A stretch of 64,000 bases of DNA, from assembly GCF_002994745.2 (NCBI RefSeq), contig NC_037093.1, forward strand, positions 69,025,510 to 69,089,509, given 5' to 3'. Numbering within the stretch: position 1 is the first letter of the stretch; the number at the start of each line of letters is the position of its first letter. This stretch comes from Rosa chinensis. Lineage: Eukaryota > Streptophyta > Magnoliopsida > Rosales > Rosaceae. A program made the position numbers and the translations under genes. Below are positions 45,260 through 58,306 of this stretch, in pieces. The notes under the pieces were generated by a model that was not told the origin of the DNA, ran no database searches, and was given only the letters and a program-made list of their open reading frames with translations.

Positions 45260-46594
45260 TTTAGCTTTAGCCCAAGTGGTGATGGGCGGTATGGAAATTG
45301 AGTTATAAGTTTTAGTAGTTTTAATGTTTTTTATCCACTTAAATAAAGATGAAGTAATAAATTATAGACTCATCGAGGACATGTTCTCGAGATATATGTG
45401 TCAACTCCATAGTCCAGCTCCTCTGGCGCATATAATGTATATTTATGATATAATCAAAGGTAATTCTATTCAGACATCTAGATTTGATATATGGGACCTC
45501 CACTAATTTTTGTAAAAATGTAATTCCTAATTTATCCCTATTGAAAACTAAATAACAAAAAAATATAAAAAAAGCACAACCAATTCTGTCTCCATCTTCT
45601 TCTCTCTCACTCTTTCTCTCACATGGGTTTCTTATTAGCTATCAAATTATTGGTATGTCTATTGTTATATATTCATAATCAACCCCCAATTGTTAGAATT
45701 TAATTATTGATTAGTAATTTGATATATTTGTCTGATAACTCTTCCCCTGCGTTTGCACCGTTCTTGAAAGTTTCAGCCTTAAGAACCAAGCTTCTTATTG
45801 AGGTCTATGATCTCGTCCAAGTTTTTCTTTTTATCTCTGCCACCATTCAAATTTGAGGAATTCCCTTTATTTAGACAATTAGTCATTAATCCATTGCAAT
45901 TGAGTTTCGAAAAAAAATCATACTCCCATTGAACTTCATACCCAAATCATCAATTAAATATCTAAACTTGGATTCTTGGAATATAGTACTATATGTCCTT
46001 CCTCCACACGATTAAACAATAGACTATAAGGATGTAGCTAAGGCAGCAGATGTAATGTAATCGTAGGATATAGCCAGAACCAGAGAAGTGGTGTGGAGAT
46101 TGACAAGAATAAAATATATAAAAAAAAAGGGACAAAACTGGAAGATTAAGGGAGAAATATTGAAGAGGAGGTCCAAATAGTAAATGAGGAGGTCTAACTA
46201 GAACCACCCTATAATCAAACTCTTTTTTGTACTAGTAAATATTTTACCCTTTTAATTTCGACTAGCCTCATACCCGTGCAATACACATTATTGTTGAAAA
46301 GAGGAAAAACGTGAAAGTTTTATTCTCACTCACTTCCTTAATTTTATATTTTTTGTGTTTTATATATTATAGTAATAATCCTTTGAGATTATTTCATTAT
46401 GAATATTTTTTTAATCGTAAAGGACATTTCTGGAAAATTAAAATTTGGTGAAGCCTTTGACACCAAATTTTAGCTTCCCTTTATAGTAACTAGCAACATG
46501 CCCGCGTTTCTTGCGGGTGACATTGTGTTAAGGGAAAATGGTCTACTAAAATATTGATGAACGGAAGCATTGACCACCACCCCCTTAAACTTTA
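45260..46594. other. 3' flank of S-protein homologue 2
   Basis: Counterpart of 30354-31690. Nothing extra seen. Confidence 0.4.
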
Positions 46595-46844
46595 CTAGCA
46601 ACATGCACGCGTTTCTTGCGGATGACATTGTGTTAAGGGAAAATGGTTGACTAAAGGGAATAGTTTTTTTTTTTTTAAACATAGAATAGTGGTGGTTTGG
46701 CTATTTTTAATTTCAATTTACACTTATATTTTATTGACTTAATTTAATAATTATGTTATGAAAAGATATTATAGACACTTTAAAATTTGGTGAAGCCCTT
46801 TGACACTAGAAGAGGGCCTCCATTTATAGTAGTAGAGATAGAGA
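46595..46844 (-). mobile_element. Non-autonomous Helitron candidate, copy 2
   Basis: Counterpart of 31691-31941 with the same TC and CTAG ends. Confidence 0.5.
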
Positions 46845-47002
46845 TGTGCATCTATCCTGATTTGTATTTGTAATGGATTGCTAATATTATTTTTGGCCGA
46901 TCTCAACTGGGGACAATGTACTAAATTATAATTAGCTAAATGTATAAGAGCATTAAAAAAAAAAAAACATATAGACCCCATGTAATTGTGTATTTGCTAG
47001 GC

Positions 47003-47792
47003 TATCCAGGTATTGGGATGGTCTTGGGGAGAGGGCCCGATTTGGGCAAGCTAGCGAGACGAGAGTCTGGTTGATATCGAGAGCCGCTATCTATAGAATC
47101 ACGAGGCTGAATCCTCTGTTCTGATACCTACTAAGATAGAAATAGATCAGGGGGAGACCGGGATTGCCAACTTATAACCCTTCGATGCCTAAGTCAATAT
47201 CTGTATAAGATAAGGACACGGTCACGGTGTAGAGTTGAATAATGAACTTACTTGATTGGGAATAATTTCCCCTTTCTATAGGGGAGTTTGGGTTGTGTGC
47301 CCAACTATATTTCTATGTGGGAGTGTATTCTCATATATGTGAAGAGGTCCGGCGACCAACATTGGCATTATTTTGGTGGCTATTGAGCCGTGTATTTCTG
47401 ATATTTGCGCTCTACACTCATGTGGTATAAACAAGTCCCCCAAGTTCCCGATTAAGAGTCCTCTTAGGTGGAGAGTTTGTCCAAGTGCGGACATTGGGAG
47501 TGCATGGCGAGATGGTCACCGAGACCTTTCCTGTTGTGAGGCGTATTGTCAGGACCTTTAGTCCCCCCTCCCCTTGGGTCCCCCAAGTCCCCGGTCAAGA
47601 AAATTTGAAGGCCGGGTCTCAGTGAGTTTCCCTTGTCCCGAGTTTTCCTAGAGTGTTGTCGGTACCATTGAGAACACTTGGCTCATGTTCGCTATTTCTG
47701 TGATTTCCACTACTTGTGGTTCCTGATGTCACGTGGTGTGTCACGTGACGCAGGACGTGCCTCCAAATGTGTCGTCTTAGGGTTTTAATTTC
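47003..47792. repeat. Ty3/gypsy LTR-like block, copy 2
   Basis: Counterpart of 32100-32890; differs by a one-base C-run change near 47570 and one substitution near 47367. Confidence 0.4.
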
Positions 47793-48230
47793 CAAATTTA
47801 CATGTTGAACTATTAAAATGGATCAAGTAGCCTGTACAACTGTGTTCATTTCCACTATTTCAATCGTACTGTTCACTGTTGCAGATCATGATCGTGAATG
47901 TCATAATTTCGCTCTTGCATATGGATGATCAGTCTCTCAATTTGAATCATAGTGCCTAACCAGGGAGTTATTCTGAAGCACACTACACGTGCTTTAGGAC
48001 AGATCAATCTAACTATGTGTGAAGGGGGAAATGAATTGGTTATATCACAGGGAAACTACTTGAGATATTACATCACTGTCTTCCTTCAACGATAGCGGAC
48101 TTTGATCATGCTCTTAGTGATGGCATAAATAAAATAAGGGTGGAAGACAAGCAGTGGAGTGGAGAGTGTTGCCAATTTTGCAACGTTTCCTTCCATTATC
48201 TAACGTCAGTGGAAATGGAAGGAAGCATTG

Positions 48231-50954
48231 TGACAGGGTCCACCCCGGATTCCACCCTGGAATCCGAAGTGGCCCCGCGGGACTCACCTTTAAAGAAGGT
48301 TTACCAAAAATTTCGGCATAACCTCCCTTAAAAATGGGCAACCCAAAACCTGTAGAATTTCAATTTCACTTCTAAACAACCCTCCCAAAACTCCTGAAGC
48401 CACCCTGCTCCCAAAACCTCACAACTTCACAATTTAGAGTATCAAATTATCCAATTAACTCAAATTACAACCAAGTCATAGTTTACAATAATAATACAAA
48501 ATACTCAAGGTTATCAGAGCAATCTAGAACCAAAAGAACAACGATACACAAAGTAGGTTAGCAAGTAACCTACGAGGGATAGATGACAGCGGTGGTGCTA
48601 AGCCTCAACTCCTAAATCCGAACAGCTACACTGCGAACTGGGCAATTGAAGCCGAAGGGCCCAGGGGAAAGTACATAAAAACGTTAGCGTGAGTGGACAA
48701 AAATAAACAATTTTAAACAAAAGGGATTTTATACTTTCCCACATTTATTTCTTTAAAAAAAATTCCGATGCATGCAATGATTAATGAAAATAAAACAAGA
48801 GGAGTTCCGCTCAAGAAAACCGACTAGCCCCGCTAGTCACAAACGATTAAAAGAAAAGGTTGAATCTCTGATATTCAAGGAAAATAAAACCAGCCCCGCT
48901 GGCTAAAATAAATCGGACTAGCCCCGCTAGTCGAAAATAGTATAATGAGTAGGGGAAGACGATAGCCATACGAGTGAGCCACCCAGGCTCGGGTGATAGC
49001 CTCCCAGGCTAAAGTACTCCCATTACTCCCGTAATATACCCTTACGCCACTATGTGTAGCGATAGGATACTGGGCTTTAGAATTACTGTCACAGAGACAG
49101 TAACCAGCGCCACAAAGGCGGAGGGCTTCGGTGATCCCATCACCTCACCACAAAGGCGGAAGATCAAAGCTAGCAATGATAAGTCACCCAAAGTATGGCA
49201 AAAGAAAATCCGAAAACCTCATAAATCCATAAAACTTCCCCAACTCTCGTAAACGAATTTCCAACGACGTGTCCCACACGCCAAGATAATCTCAAGTTCA
49301 AAATAAATAGGAGAAATAATATTACTCGTAAACCGGAACAAAATCAATTTCCAAAAATCATCATCAAGGCATTCCCAATGCCAAAATCGAAAGTCGATAA
49401 ATAAATAAGAAATATAACTCCATCGAAATCCCATTTCGAAAATCCTTTAAAAATCTCAAATCGAAATAAAATATAATTAGAGAATAATTCCGGAAATCAC
49501 CTCGGAAATAAGATAATTTCACCATTAAGATTATAAATCAAAAGCAATTTCGGAAACGAATCAATAATCAAAGTATTTATATGAGATAATACGAAATCAA
49601 TTTATAATCTCATACTCGAAATGTAAATTGATGAATAAATAGAGTATACTTTAAGAAATAATGCATGCATCAATTACTTAAAAAAACAAAATTCCACTCA
49701 CGATATACGGCTAACGTGGTATCCAAGCGTAAGGATCCTCGTCGAGCGATAGGTCGGTATCACGTCCTGTACACAATTATAATCCGTAAACAACAATTTG
49801 ATAAATATTTACGATAATCAATAATTAATCTCAAAACCCATAACCTCAACTTCTCCAATCCTCTTCCACACCCAATCAAACTTCACCATTAATATCCATC
49901 CGTTGATTAATGTATTCCATATCGGAACAAGGGAAATCCGAAGCTCAGATTCCCACAATTCAACAACCGAAACTCCCAAACTTCGGAAATTCATAATCCA
50001 TGTCAAACTTCTCCCAAAATTAACCAAAATCACATATTTAACCTCTACAACAATTATAGAATTTAATAAGCTAAAAATTGAACTTAAAAAGAACCCCTAC
50101 GCGCCTCCACGCGCAACCTACAGTGACGGCGAGTGGGGCCCACGCGCCGACGGCCACCACCTCCGATGGCTACCAAATTTCGGCAGCAACAACTACTCAA
50201 CACGCCCAATCTTTTTCTCAACTACAACACAATCTAATTTTACCTTGAAACAGTCGAAATCAACCGGTGAAGAAAACCCAGAAATTCCAAACCCTAGGTT
50301 TGGGAATTTCCTCGATTCGACCTCCACGCTGCAAAATGAAGTGAATGACCTTAGGGGAAATGATCACCGGCAAAAACCCAACCTTCGACGCCAGTTTGGT
50401 GGCCGGAGACGGCCGGAATCGCCGGAATCGAAGGAAATTACAAACTGCTACAGTGAAACTTCAAGGACCCGATGCGTCATTTTCCGGCCAAGCCGCCGTG
50501 AGTTACCGCCGTGGGGAGGTTGGGTAGGAGTAGAGGTGTCGACCGGTGCCGGTTGTTCGCTCCCAGGTGGCCGGAAGAGAGAGATAGCCGGAGTTGCAGA
50601 GAGCGCCGAGGAGAGGGAGAAAACGCGGGAGAAAGGAGAGAGAAAGAGAAAGGAAAAAAAACTTACCGGCCACAGTAACTTTTTCAAATATATACTACTT
50701 ACCATGAACAATAACTTCCTTAATTCGCTCATAACTTTCGCATACGAACTCTGATTTCTACGTACCACATATGCATGCGCTCGGTTTAACGTCCTCTACA
50801 ACTTTCATGAAGGAAATTTTCTCAAATTTTGACCCGAACAAAAAGTCGACTTTTAGGGCCACTAAACGTACTAAAACGATAGTAAAAGTGAAAATAAAGG
50901 TCGTTTACCGTCCAAATGACTAGTAAACGGGTAATTAAGATACGGGACGTTACA
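48231..50954 (+). mobile_element. 2.72-kb solo LTR, copy 2
   Basis: Same length and ends as 33329-36052, CATTG at 48226-48230 and 50955-50959. I see no difference between the two copies in the parts I compared, including the 283-codon frame. Confidence 0.82.
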
Positions 50955-52136
50955 CATTGACGGTATTATTTGGCTAAATTCTTAAAATGGGATTTGGAAC
51001 TTTACTAGCTATCTGATGTGTCTGGGCTGTGATCCAAAAATGCACATGAGAATGAGATTTTGGCAACGTTGTTAAAAAATGGGACACATTGGCAACTGGC
51101 AATTTACTTTCTTTCCAAGAATACCTCTGGTCCAAGTCCAATAAGTCCAAAGGTGACTTCATAGGAAATCTGGTGATTGCTAATCTGTCCCAAATCACCA
51201 AGAAAATAAGCAATCTTTGGGAAGATGGGAGAAAATTAAAACCTGCGTTTTGTACTGGGTGTGATCAAACTTCAAATGCAGATGCCAGATGATTGAGCGG
51301 GTTCGGCGAGTGTGAATAAAATTACGAGGCGATGTAAAGTGAGGTGAAGCATTGTATGTTATATAAATGATTTGATGATTATAATAACTACGCGTGAATC
51401 TCTGGCTCTGGACAATTTAACAATTTGTATGGTTTGAGGCGATGAACACTTCAACCAGCGATTTATGGCAATTTTCACACTTCAACCATCTAATTATCTG
51501 TGATCCAAAAATGAGATAAGATTGAGATTCTGGCAACGTTGTCAATTTCCTAAAATGGGACATTGCAATTTACTTTCCTTCCAAGAATACCTTTGGACTA
51601 GGCCCAGGCTGTCCGTTTGATCCAAAGGAGAAGTCATAGGAAATATTAACCCAATATAATATTTGATACATACACATGTGAATCATATCCAAATAGGAAT
51701 TTGATTTATAATGTTAAATGTGAATCCTATCTTCTAATACGACTGTTCTTTGTCATACTCCAAAATTCAAGATCAAATTTTATCCATCCGATATTAATTG
51801 TTAATAGGAACATTATAAATGACATGGGTCATTTTGTTTATAATTTATATCTATTCGATGGTTAATTACCAGTGGCATGAGTTTCACTTTTCATGAAGGA
51901 GAGGTTAGTAATTTGATTAATGTAATTGGAATAATTCTTATCTGTACCAATAGCGTAAGTAAATCAGCACAAAATATGCTTGATATTATTCAACCGTTTA
52001 TTTCTGTTTGTGAAAGTGCTCGTCGGTGCATTAAATACTCTCTCAAAATTGTCTGTCAACAACAAGGAAGAGGAAGTGGTAGAAGAAAAAGAAGAGGAAG
52101 TGGTAGAAGAAAAATATGACAAATGTTATTATAAAT

Positions 52137-52340
52137 CGACCCAACCTAACATAAGTTGGCTGTAACGTACCTAGCAAAGGTGTAACATTTGAACTAATTG
52201 AACTAAACTCAAAAGTAATTTACTAATAAAATTGCCAATGAGTCCTGATTACGTATTTGTGACACTCACAAATCGACATCTGTCCATTTATATAAAAAAA
52301 AAAAAAAAAAATTATGTTGTTCAAATCCCGGACGGAGAAG
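52137..52340. other. Unique flank right of the duplication
   Basis: No known element. An A run lies at 52294-52311. It may be promoter or leader of the short frame at 52341. Confidence 0.35.
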
Positions 52341-52538
52341 ATGACTTTCATTCAACAACTAACACATACAAATCCAAGCCTCTTCTCTTTCCAAACTGGG
52401 TTTCCTTCTGCCATCAGTTTCAGGTCAAAATCCAAGGCCTTCTTCAACAGCTCCTTGCCAATTAGGCCGTCCGCTCCTCGACTCCGGCCACCGTGCAAAG
52501 TTTCTTCGCCGTCGGTGCCTGCTCTGCGCCGGAGCTAG
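52341..52538 (+). pseudogene. Possible first exon with a plastid-targeting-like N-terminus
   Basis: From the ATG at 52341 the frame reads 65 residues starting MTFIQQLTHTNPSLFSFQTG. It is rich in Ser, Arg, Pro and Phe with few acidic residues, as in chloroplast transit peptides, and ends PSVPALRRS before a stop. No mature domain follows, and CCTAGG-type hAT-like debris begins soon after. It could be a gene fragment cut by a transposon or a chance frame. Confidence 0.3.
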
Positions 52539-53145
52539 AGTGTTCGATCTTGGCCTTCTTTCCTCCTTTCTGGTTCGGATTGGGTTTGGATAGCAATTGG
52601 GGGTTTTCCTTAGACTTTGAGAAGGAAGAAGAGGACTGGAGGAAGATAAGGGATTGGGGGTCAGGTTGAAGGAGAGGAGAGGGTTGCAGGAAGAGTCACT
52701 CCATTAAGAGGGAGCCGAAAAATAAAAAAAAATTAAAAAAAACTTGTTGGGCTCTCAGAGAGCCACGTTAGCCATGGTTAGGAGTGGCTGACCTTCCATG
52801 AAGTTGGTTGATAAAAGATAAGTTTATCTCTTTGGTTAATTAAATAAAAGAAAGCTTGAATTTTTTGGTTAGTTAAGAAGCCACGTGCTGCTCCATTTTG
52901 ACAAGCTTAACATATAAAATTATTTTTTTTCTTCTTGCCACCCATTAGCTAGAGTTCTGATTTTTTTATTTTGGGTTACTTGATGCCTTCCTTCTTTTTA
53001 AGTCTTTATATGATAATTAAATATATAAATAAATGCTATAAAATAAAATAAAATAAAAATATACAAAACTGCCTAGGCACCCACCTAATCGTCTGGGCGC
53101 TAGTCCTTTAGCCACCGCCCAACTAGAGCATAGTGATTTTTAGAA
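52539..53145. mobile_element. hAT-like GCCTAGGCG-family remnant
   Basis: The right part (53040-53145) ends in CTGCCTAGGCACCCACCTAA, TGGGCGCTAG and GTGATTTTTAGAACCTTA. It is a diverged version of the right end of the 17876-18808 element, with the better-preserved terminus CTAAGGTTCTAAAA in reverse. The left end is unclear. Confidence 0.45.
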
Positions 53146-53930
53146 CCTTAGTAATGGGTAAAGTTTCATGACATTCATAAGTCAGTAATGTTATTTGAAG
53201 AGCATTTGTTATATGATATATGTAGGTTATGTCTTCCTAAATTTCTCCTCTATTCATGTAACCTACTTTAAATCTATTCTGTGGCTCCTCCTTGACGCTT
53301 TGATGTTGTTTTTTGCTGTTTGCTGTGTTTGGTTTAGATGAAGTTTGTTTTCTTTCTCTGCACTGGTGTTTCGGCATTTTGGCTTGTTGTATTGAAAGTT
53401 CTATTACCAAAAAAAATAAAATGGTTTAGGATTTGTTTGCTTTCAGATGAGTTCAATAGATTTAGTTGGTTGTGATTCACACACGATGCATTTGGGTTGG
53501 GGTTGATTGTTGTTCAATCAGTCTTTGTGCCATGTTTTATGTCTTGTATATATCTGTGACTTTAATACAACTTTATGTATAGAAATCTTGTGTTGGTAAA
53601 AATGCAATCAACTTCTTTTTTATGAACATTTTTTTTTCTAGAGTTAATGGCAAGTTAACTAGGGTTTAGATGAAAATTAAAAAATTGGTGGGAGAGTGAT
53701 GTGTCAATGGTAAGGACCATTAGATTAGACAGAGAGTCCAAATTTTATGAAATTGAAATAAATTCACACCCTCCTCATTTTAGAGGAGCTGGATCCCATT
53801 TCTTTATATATTATTGAGTTTAAATCTTAACCTTTGAGTTTCACTTTCTGAATTTTCTCCTGTTTTTAGGGAAGCCTTTTGACTGTAGGGTATGAACTAA
53901 AGGGCAAACCTTTACGATTTTGTTACCTAA
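53146..53930. other. Spacer with a block repeated near 58350
   Basis: 53156-53310 (GGTAAAGTTTCATGAC to TTTGATGTTGTTTTTT) matches 58353-58510. No gene recognised. Confidence 0.5.
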
Positions 53931-54127
53931 TAAAAATTCATTTTGTTTTGTTAGTGATCGCGGTCGTCATGTATTCTTGGGCGAGGGGCTCGCAGTGATT
54001 AGTTTGGTGGTAGCTACGGCTTTGCAATTTTTTGCAAAGCCAACTGACGCTCTATTCCTGCGTTCGGCACAGTTCAAGAAGTGTGTCTGCACTGGCGTTG
54101 ATAAGAGCCTAAGTTCTGATGACTGCA
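53931..54127 (+). pseudogene. Fragment of an unrecognised membrane-protein gene (piece 1)
   Basis: After a pyrimidine/TTTTGTTAG acceptor-like site, the frame reads SDRGRHVFLGEGLAVISLVV and so on through FKKCVCTGVDKSLSSDDCIA. It is then cut by the gag of the minus-strand retroelement. The same sequence, with frameshift, continues further at 63395-63868. One hydrophobic segment is visible. I do not recognise the family. Confidence 0.55.
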
Positions 54128-54480
54128 TCGCCTTGGAGCATAAATGTGGCAATCTTCCTCTTCTCAATGTCGTCACAAACGACCATCTCGAAGTATGTCT
54201 TTATGTTCTTGATCCACTGATCTGCCAATATGTGATCGGTACCTCCTTGAAATGGGACTCCTCCCAATCTCGAAATCTCCTTTGCCAACTTTGACAAACG
54301 AGTGGGATCTACAACATTTGCAACCTCCACAACAGGTGGAACAGGCAACTCAACATTCGATGCCTCCACATCATTCTCGAACATCTCCTCAACAGGAGGA
54401 GGAATCCTGCCCCAACCTCGGGCTTTACCCCTGCCTCTGGGTCTACCTCAACCCCTAGCTCTGCCTCTTTGAGAATCCAT
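54128..54480 (-). pseudogene. Truncated Tekay-like Ty3/gypsy gag
   Basis: Starts at the ATG at 54480 with an Arg/Gly-rich MDSQRGRARG followed by an in-frame TGA (a CGA to TGA change). It then runs through FQGGTDHILADQWIKNIKTY and KIATFMLQGDA, the conserved gag core, and stops where the membrane-protein fragment begins. Not functional. Confidence 0.82.
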
Positions 54481-54834
54481 CACCTAAGGAGCATAGCAAC
54501 ATGTGGTTAATACCTGTATAACTCTCAAACACCAGTATAAGTCAACGCTATGACTCGATCAACTACAACACTACGTCAGAGGATACAATTCCATCCCCTA
54601 CGCCAATCTTGAGTTAAAACTAAAGGTCATCATTCCTCAAAAGTCTTTAACTCATATAAGCTACATCTAGCTCCTACACTTCATCCCTTGAGCCGACACT
54701 ACCCTGACGACTCACATCCTACCGCTCACTACATACCCAATGACTATATCAATACCAAAGAGCATCTGATGAGGATCCGCTGCAGACGGGCCATCACTCG
54801 AGGAGTATTGATTGTCACCAAATATGTACCTTAC
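54481..54834 (-). other. Retroelement leader between primer site and gag
   Basis: Non-coding 350 bp between the primer site and gag start, as usual in such elements. Frames on the plus strand are chance. Confidence 0.55.
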
Positions 54835-54846
54835 GCTTTGATACCA
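54835..54846 (-). other. Primer-binding site (initiator Met tRNA type)
   Basis: Minus strand TGGTATCAAAGC, one base off the usual TGGTATCAGAGC, three bases inside the LTR end. Confidence 0.8.
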
Positions 54847-54849
54847 ATC

Positions 54850-57590
54850 TGTCATGCCCCTGATTTTTAACACAAATAAAAATCGATATATAATCTCATA
54901 GTTATACATGCGCGATCGTTCAGCCATCAATACAAAGTACATAGAGACATCTTCCCTTTACAGCAAGTACATATTGATGCCCTGAACCCACAATTTCAAA
55001 TATTGACCCGCTCCACAAAGTCATATATTACAAAACTTACGTATTAAATTGTCATCACAAAATAAAACGTAAATGCTCCTCAGAGCTTACTACATAGCGG
55101 AAGTCATAACAATGGCAAAGCCAACAAAATTTTCTTCCTACCCGTTCAGTTGCCAACAAGGTACCTCAGCTTCAGCCACGATTACCTTGACTTGCAGGAT
55201 TAACCCCTACACCAATAGAATGGTGCACCGGGTTTCCACACAATAAAACCCGGTAAGCTTATGAAAGCTCGTATGAGTAACTCATGAACATCAATCAACT
55301 ACTCACACACATCAGCTAAAGGAAACCATGCAACCATGATTCATTCTAACACTCCATAACCTTTCCATCGAAAGTACAACATAAATCACCACTGTGACAA
55401 TGTTCTATTTGCTAACTTAACCATCAAGAAGCAATTCAAGTCTCATCTAGACAATAAAAGAAGAATACTCTAGGAATTCTCCTTTAACTACATACTTATG
55501 AGTCTCCAGCAACCTCGACTGTTACTCCCATAATCTATAATGGCAGACAGACTATAGCTCTATTGAAATCGTAACCACTCGTCTGGCCACGAACGTGATT
55601 ACCTATTTCCTGCCTTGGTCACCATCTGCGACCTGTCACCATCTGTGACATGTGGTTTTTAGACCCAGTCTGGTCTCATAATCAACATTAAGATCACCAT
55701 CTGCGACCTGTCACCATCTATGACCTGTCACCATCTGTGACACATGATCTTCAGACCCCGTCTGGTCATGAAATCAAATATCAAGGTCACCGTCTGCAAC
55801 CTGTCACCATCTGTGACATATAATCTTTTTAGACCCTGTCTAGTCTTAAAGTCAAAAGTTAAGTAAGTCGCACCCGACCTAAAAACGTTACAAACATCTA
55901 GTTTCGGCTTTCCTAATCCCTGCTCACCATCTGTGACCCTTGGTACAATGATCAATACTTCTAAAATGAGTCACGCTTGACTCAAAAATGTAACATCAAG
56001 CTCAATACTTTTCAAACAATAGAAAACTTTTCCACAATATTGTTTCCTGAAAAGTCACATTCAACAATAATATGAACACCATCATGCATATTATTCATCA
56101 CAATCATCCACAAGGATATATATATTTCATGTAAATATATATATATATATATACGTAGTCATTCGCTCAGGAATACCCACTAATATCGACTATAGTTTGC
56201 AGTTAAATAAATAACACCAAAACAATAATGGTAACTCCGTTCGTAAATGAACCTTGTGAGATTACTCACCTTGAAATTCCCGCTGCGTCTTCAATATAGC
56301 ACAAGGCCGCCAATCCACAAAATAACCGTCCAATGTACTTCGTCAAGTACCTAATCACATACGGTTCCAACTTAGTAACGATTCACATTTGATTTAAGTT
56401 CGAAACCCCTGTTTTGAACTAAAATCCCCAAAGTGGCGCCAATTGAGGCAAAACCACATCCGAGACCTCCCAAAGTCTCCGGAATACTTCCACGATCGAT
56501 GTGACCAAATCACAAGTCGATCGGACGCTAGAATCCTCACGGATCGAATAAAACGATCGGTATGGAACTGCAAAAATCATAACAATTCCATACGAACTTC
56601 AAAATTTGCATATTATATATCGAAACGCTCGTATCAACGAGTAGAACATATATAATATCAAAAACAATTCCCTACATGGCCGGAAAGCCCCCAGAAAGCT
56701 GCCACAGATGGTGGTGCACCTCCACCGGCCAAAACTCAATATTTCAGAAAACTCCCAACATCAAAGCTATTCATCTAAGCATGCTTGTGGATTTTCATAA
56801 CTAGCTCGAAGTCAGAAAACAAGCATAAAGGGTCGAAAACTACCTCACAAGCTTTGGATTTTTGCTCAATCCGAGTTGAACCGATTTCCACGTAAATCGA
56901 TCCAAACAAACACCATAGATCGACTCAGACGACCCCCACGAAGCCAAGGAAGGAAGCTTGAAGCCGTACGGTCGCCGGAGCTACGTTTTCCGGTCGGGTC
57001 CGAAAACACCAACTTGCTCTGACTTGCTACTCTGCACACGGTGGATATCGCCGCTAGAGAACACCACAGGGACGACCAGATGGAGGAGGCGAACTGATCT
57101 GGAAGTTTTTATGGCCGGAGATCGCCGGAAAAGCCGGGTCGGGTTGCCGGGTTCGGGTCTGGTCAGACGGAAAACTTTGATACCAAAGGTATCAATCGAG
57201 AGAGAAGAGAGAGAGGGGAGTGGGTTTCCGGAAAAGGAATGAAATGAAAATAGTAAATTTCCCACTTGGGAAACTTCTATTTATACCAAAATTGAAACTT
57301 CTTCCAATGGCCATAACTTTCTCATACGAACTTCGATTGATGCGTTCCACATGTCCATGAACTCGTATCAACGCGCTCTACAACTTTCATGAAGGAAGTT
57401 TTCCAATAATCCCAATGTATAAAAAGTCAAACTTCACACGACCCCCTAAACTGTGAAATTCGAATAATTACACGTACGAAAACCATTCCACTTCACATAC
57501 AACCTACGAATAAAGCACAATAACAATTATTCGTACAACTGGTCCATTATTAATTACCAAAATTACATAACAGAAATCCAGGTCATCACA
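54850..57590 (-). repeat. 5' LTR of the Tekay-like element
   Basis: 2741 bp from TGTCATGCCCC to GGTCATCACA (TG...CA). It contains a tandem CACCATCTGTGACCTGTCAC block (55620-55940) and near its right end CATAACTTTCTCATACGAAC, related to the solo LTRs in the duplication. No matching target duplication because the other end of the element is gone. Confidence 0.75.
55618..55945. repeat. CACCATCTGYGACCTGTCAC repeats in the LTR
   Basis: At least seven imperfect copies of a CACCATCTGTGAC motif, alternating with GACCCTGTCTGGTCTTAAAATC-like spacers in irregular 40-120-bp intervals. Confidence 0.6.
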
Positions 57591-58306
57591 ATAACCTTAA
57601 ATAGGTTGAACAAAAAAAAAAAAGTTATCACTAGGGAGAATCAACATACCAAAAAAGTTAGCCTAAATAAATAGAATGTGTTTCTCAATAGAAAAAATCG
57701 AGAAATCATTTTTTTTTAAATGGATATGGTAAGTAAAAAAAAAATCTACAAACAAGAACGTAAAGAGAAAAAGTTCATAACAACAACATACCAATAAAGT
57801 TAGTCTAAATAACCTTAAATAGGTTGAACAAAAAAAAAAAAAAAACGTTATCACTAGGGAGAATCAACATACCAAAAAAGTTAGCCTAAATAAATAGAAT
57901 GTGTTTCTCAATAGAAGAAATCGAGAAATCATTTTTTTTTAAATGGATATGGTAAGTGAAAAAAAATCTACAAACAAGAACGTAAAGAGAAAAAGTTCAT
58001 AACAACAACATACCAATAAAGTTAGTCTAAATAACCTTAAATAGGTTGAACAAAAAAAAAAAAAAAGTTATCACTAGGGAGAATCAACATACCAAAAAGT
58101 TAGCCTAAATAAATAGAATGTGTTTCTCAATAGAAGAAATCGAGAAATCATTTCTTTTTAAAATGGATATGGTAAGTAAAAAAAATCTACAAACAAGAAT
58201 GTAAAGAGAAAAAGTTCATAACAACAACATACCAATAAAGTTAGTCTAAATAACCTTAAATAGGTTGAACAAAAAAAAAAAACGTTAGCACTAAAGAGAA
58301 TCAACA
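57591..58306. repeat. Tandem array, units of 217-222 bp (part 1)
   Basis: AACCTTAAATAGGTTGAAC recurs at 57593, 57811, 58033 and 58252. Each unit holds an A run, CACTAGGGAGAATCAACAT, GAGAAATCATTTTTT, and CTACAAACAAGAACGTAAAG. Units are about 95% alike by eye, differing mainly in A-run length. It starts directly at the outer edge of the Tekay-like LTR. Confidence 0.9.

Larger units (their letters stand above)
37246..52136 (+). repeat. Tandem segmental duplication, copy 2
   Basis: 14.89-kb direct copy of 19762-37234. Compared with copy 1 it lacks the 2.67-kb solo LTR and has a longer ATT tract and an extra 27 bp near 43650. Its right border passes into unique sequence (CGACCCAACCTAACATAAG). Confidence 0.95.

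Noticed and set aside
19762..52136. Reading the two large copies as giant LTRs of one element
   Set aside because: There is no internal region between them, no TG...CA ends, and the outer flanks do not form a target duplication.
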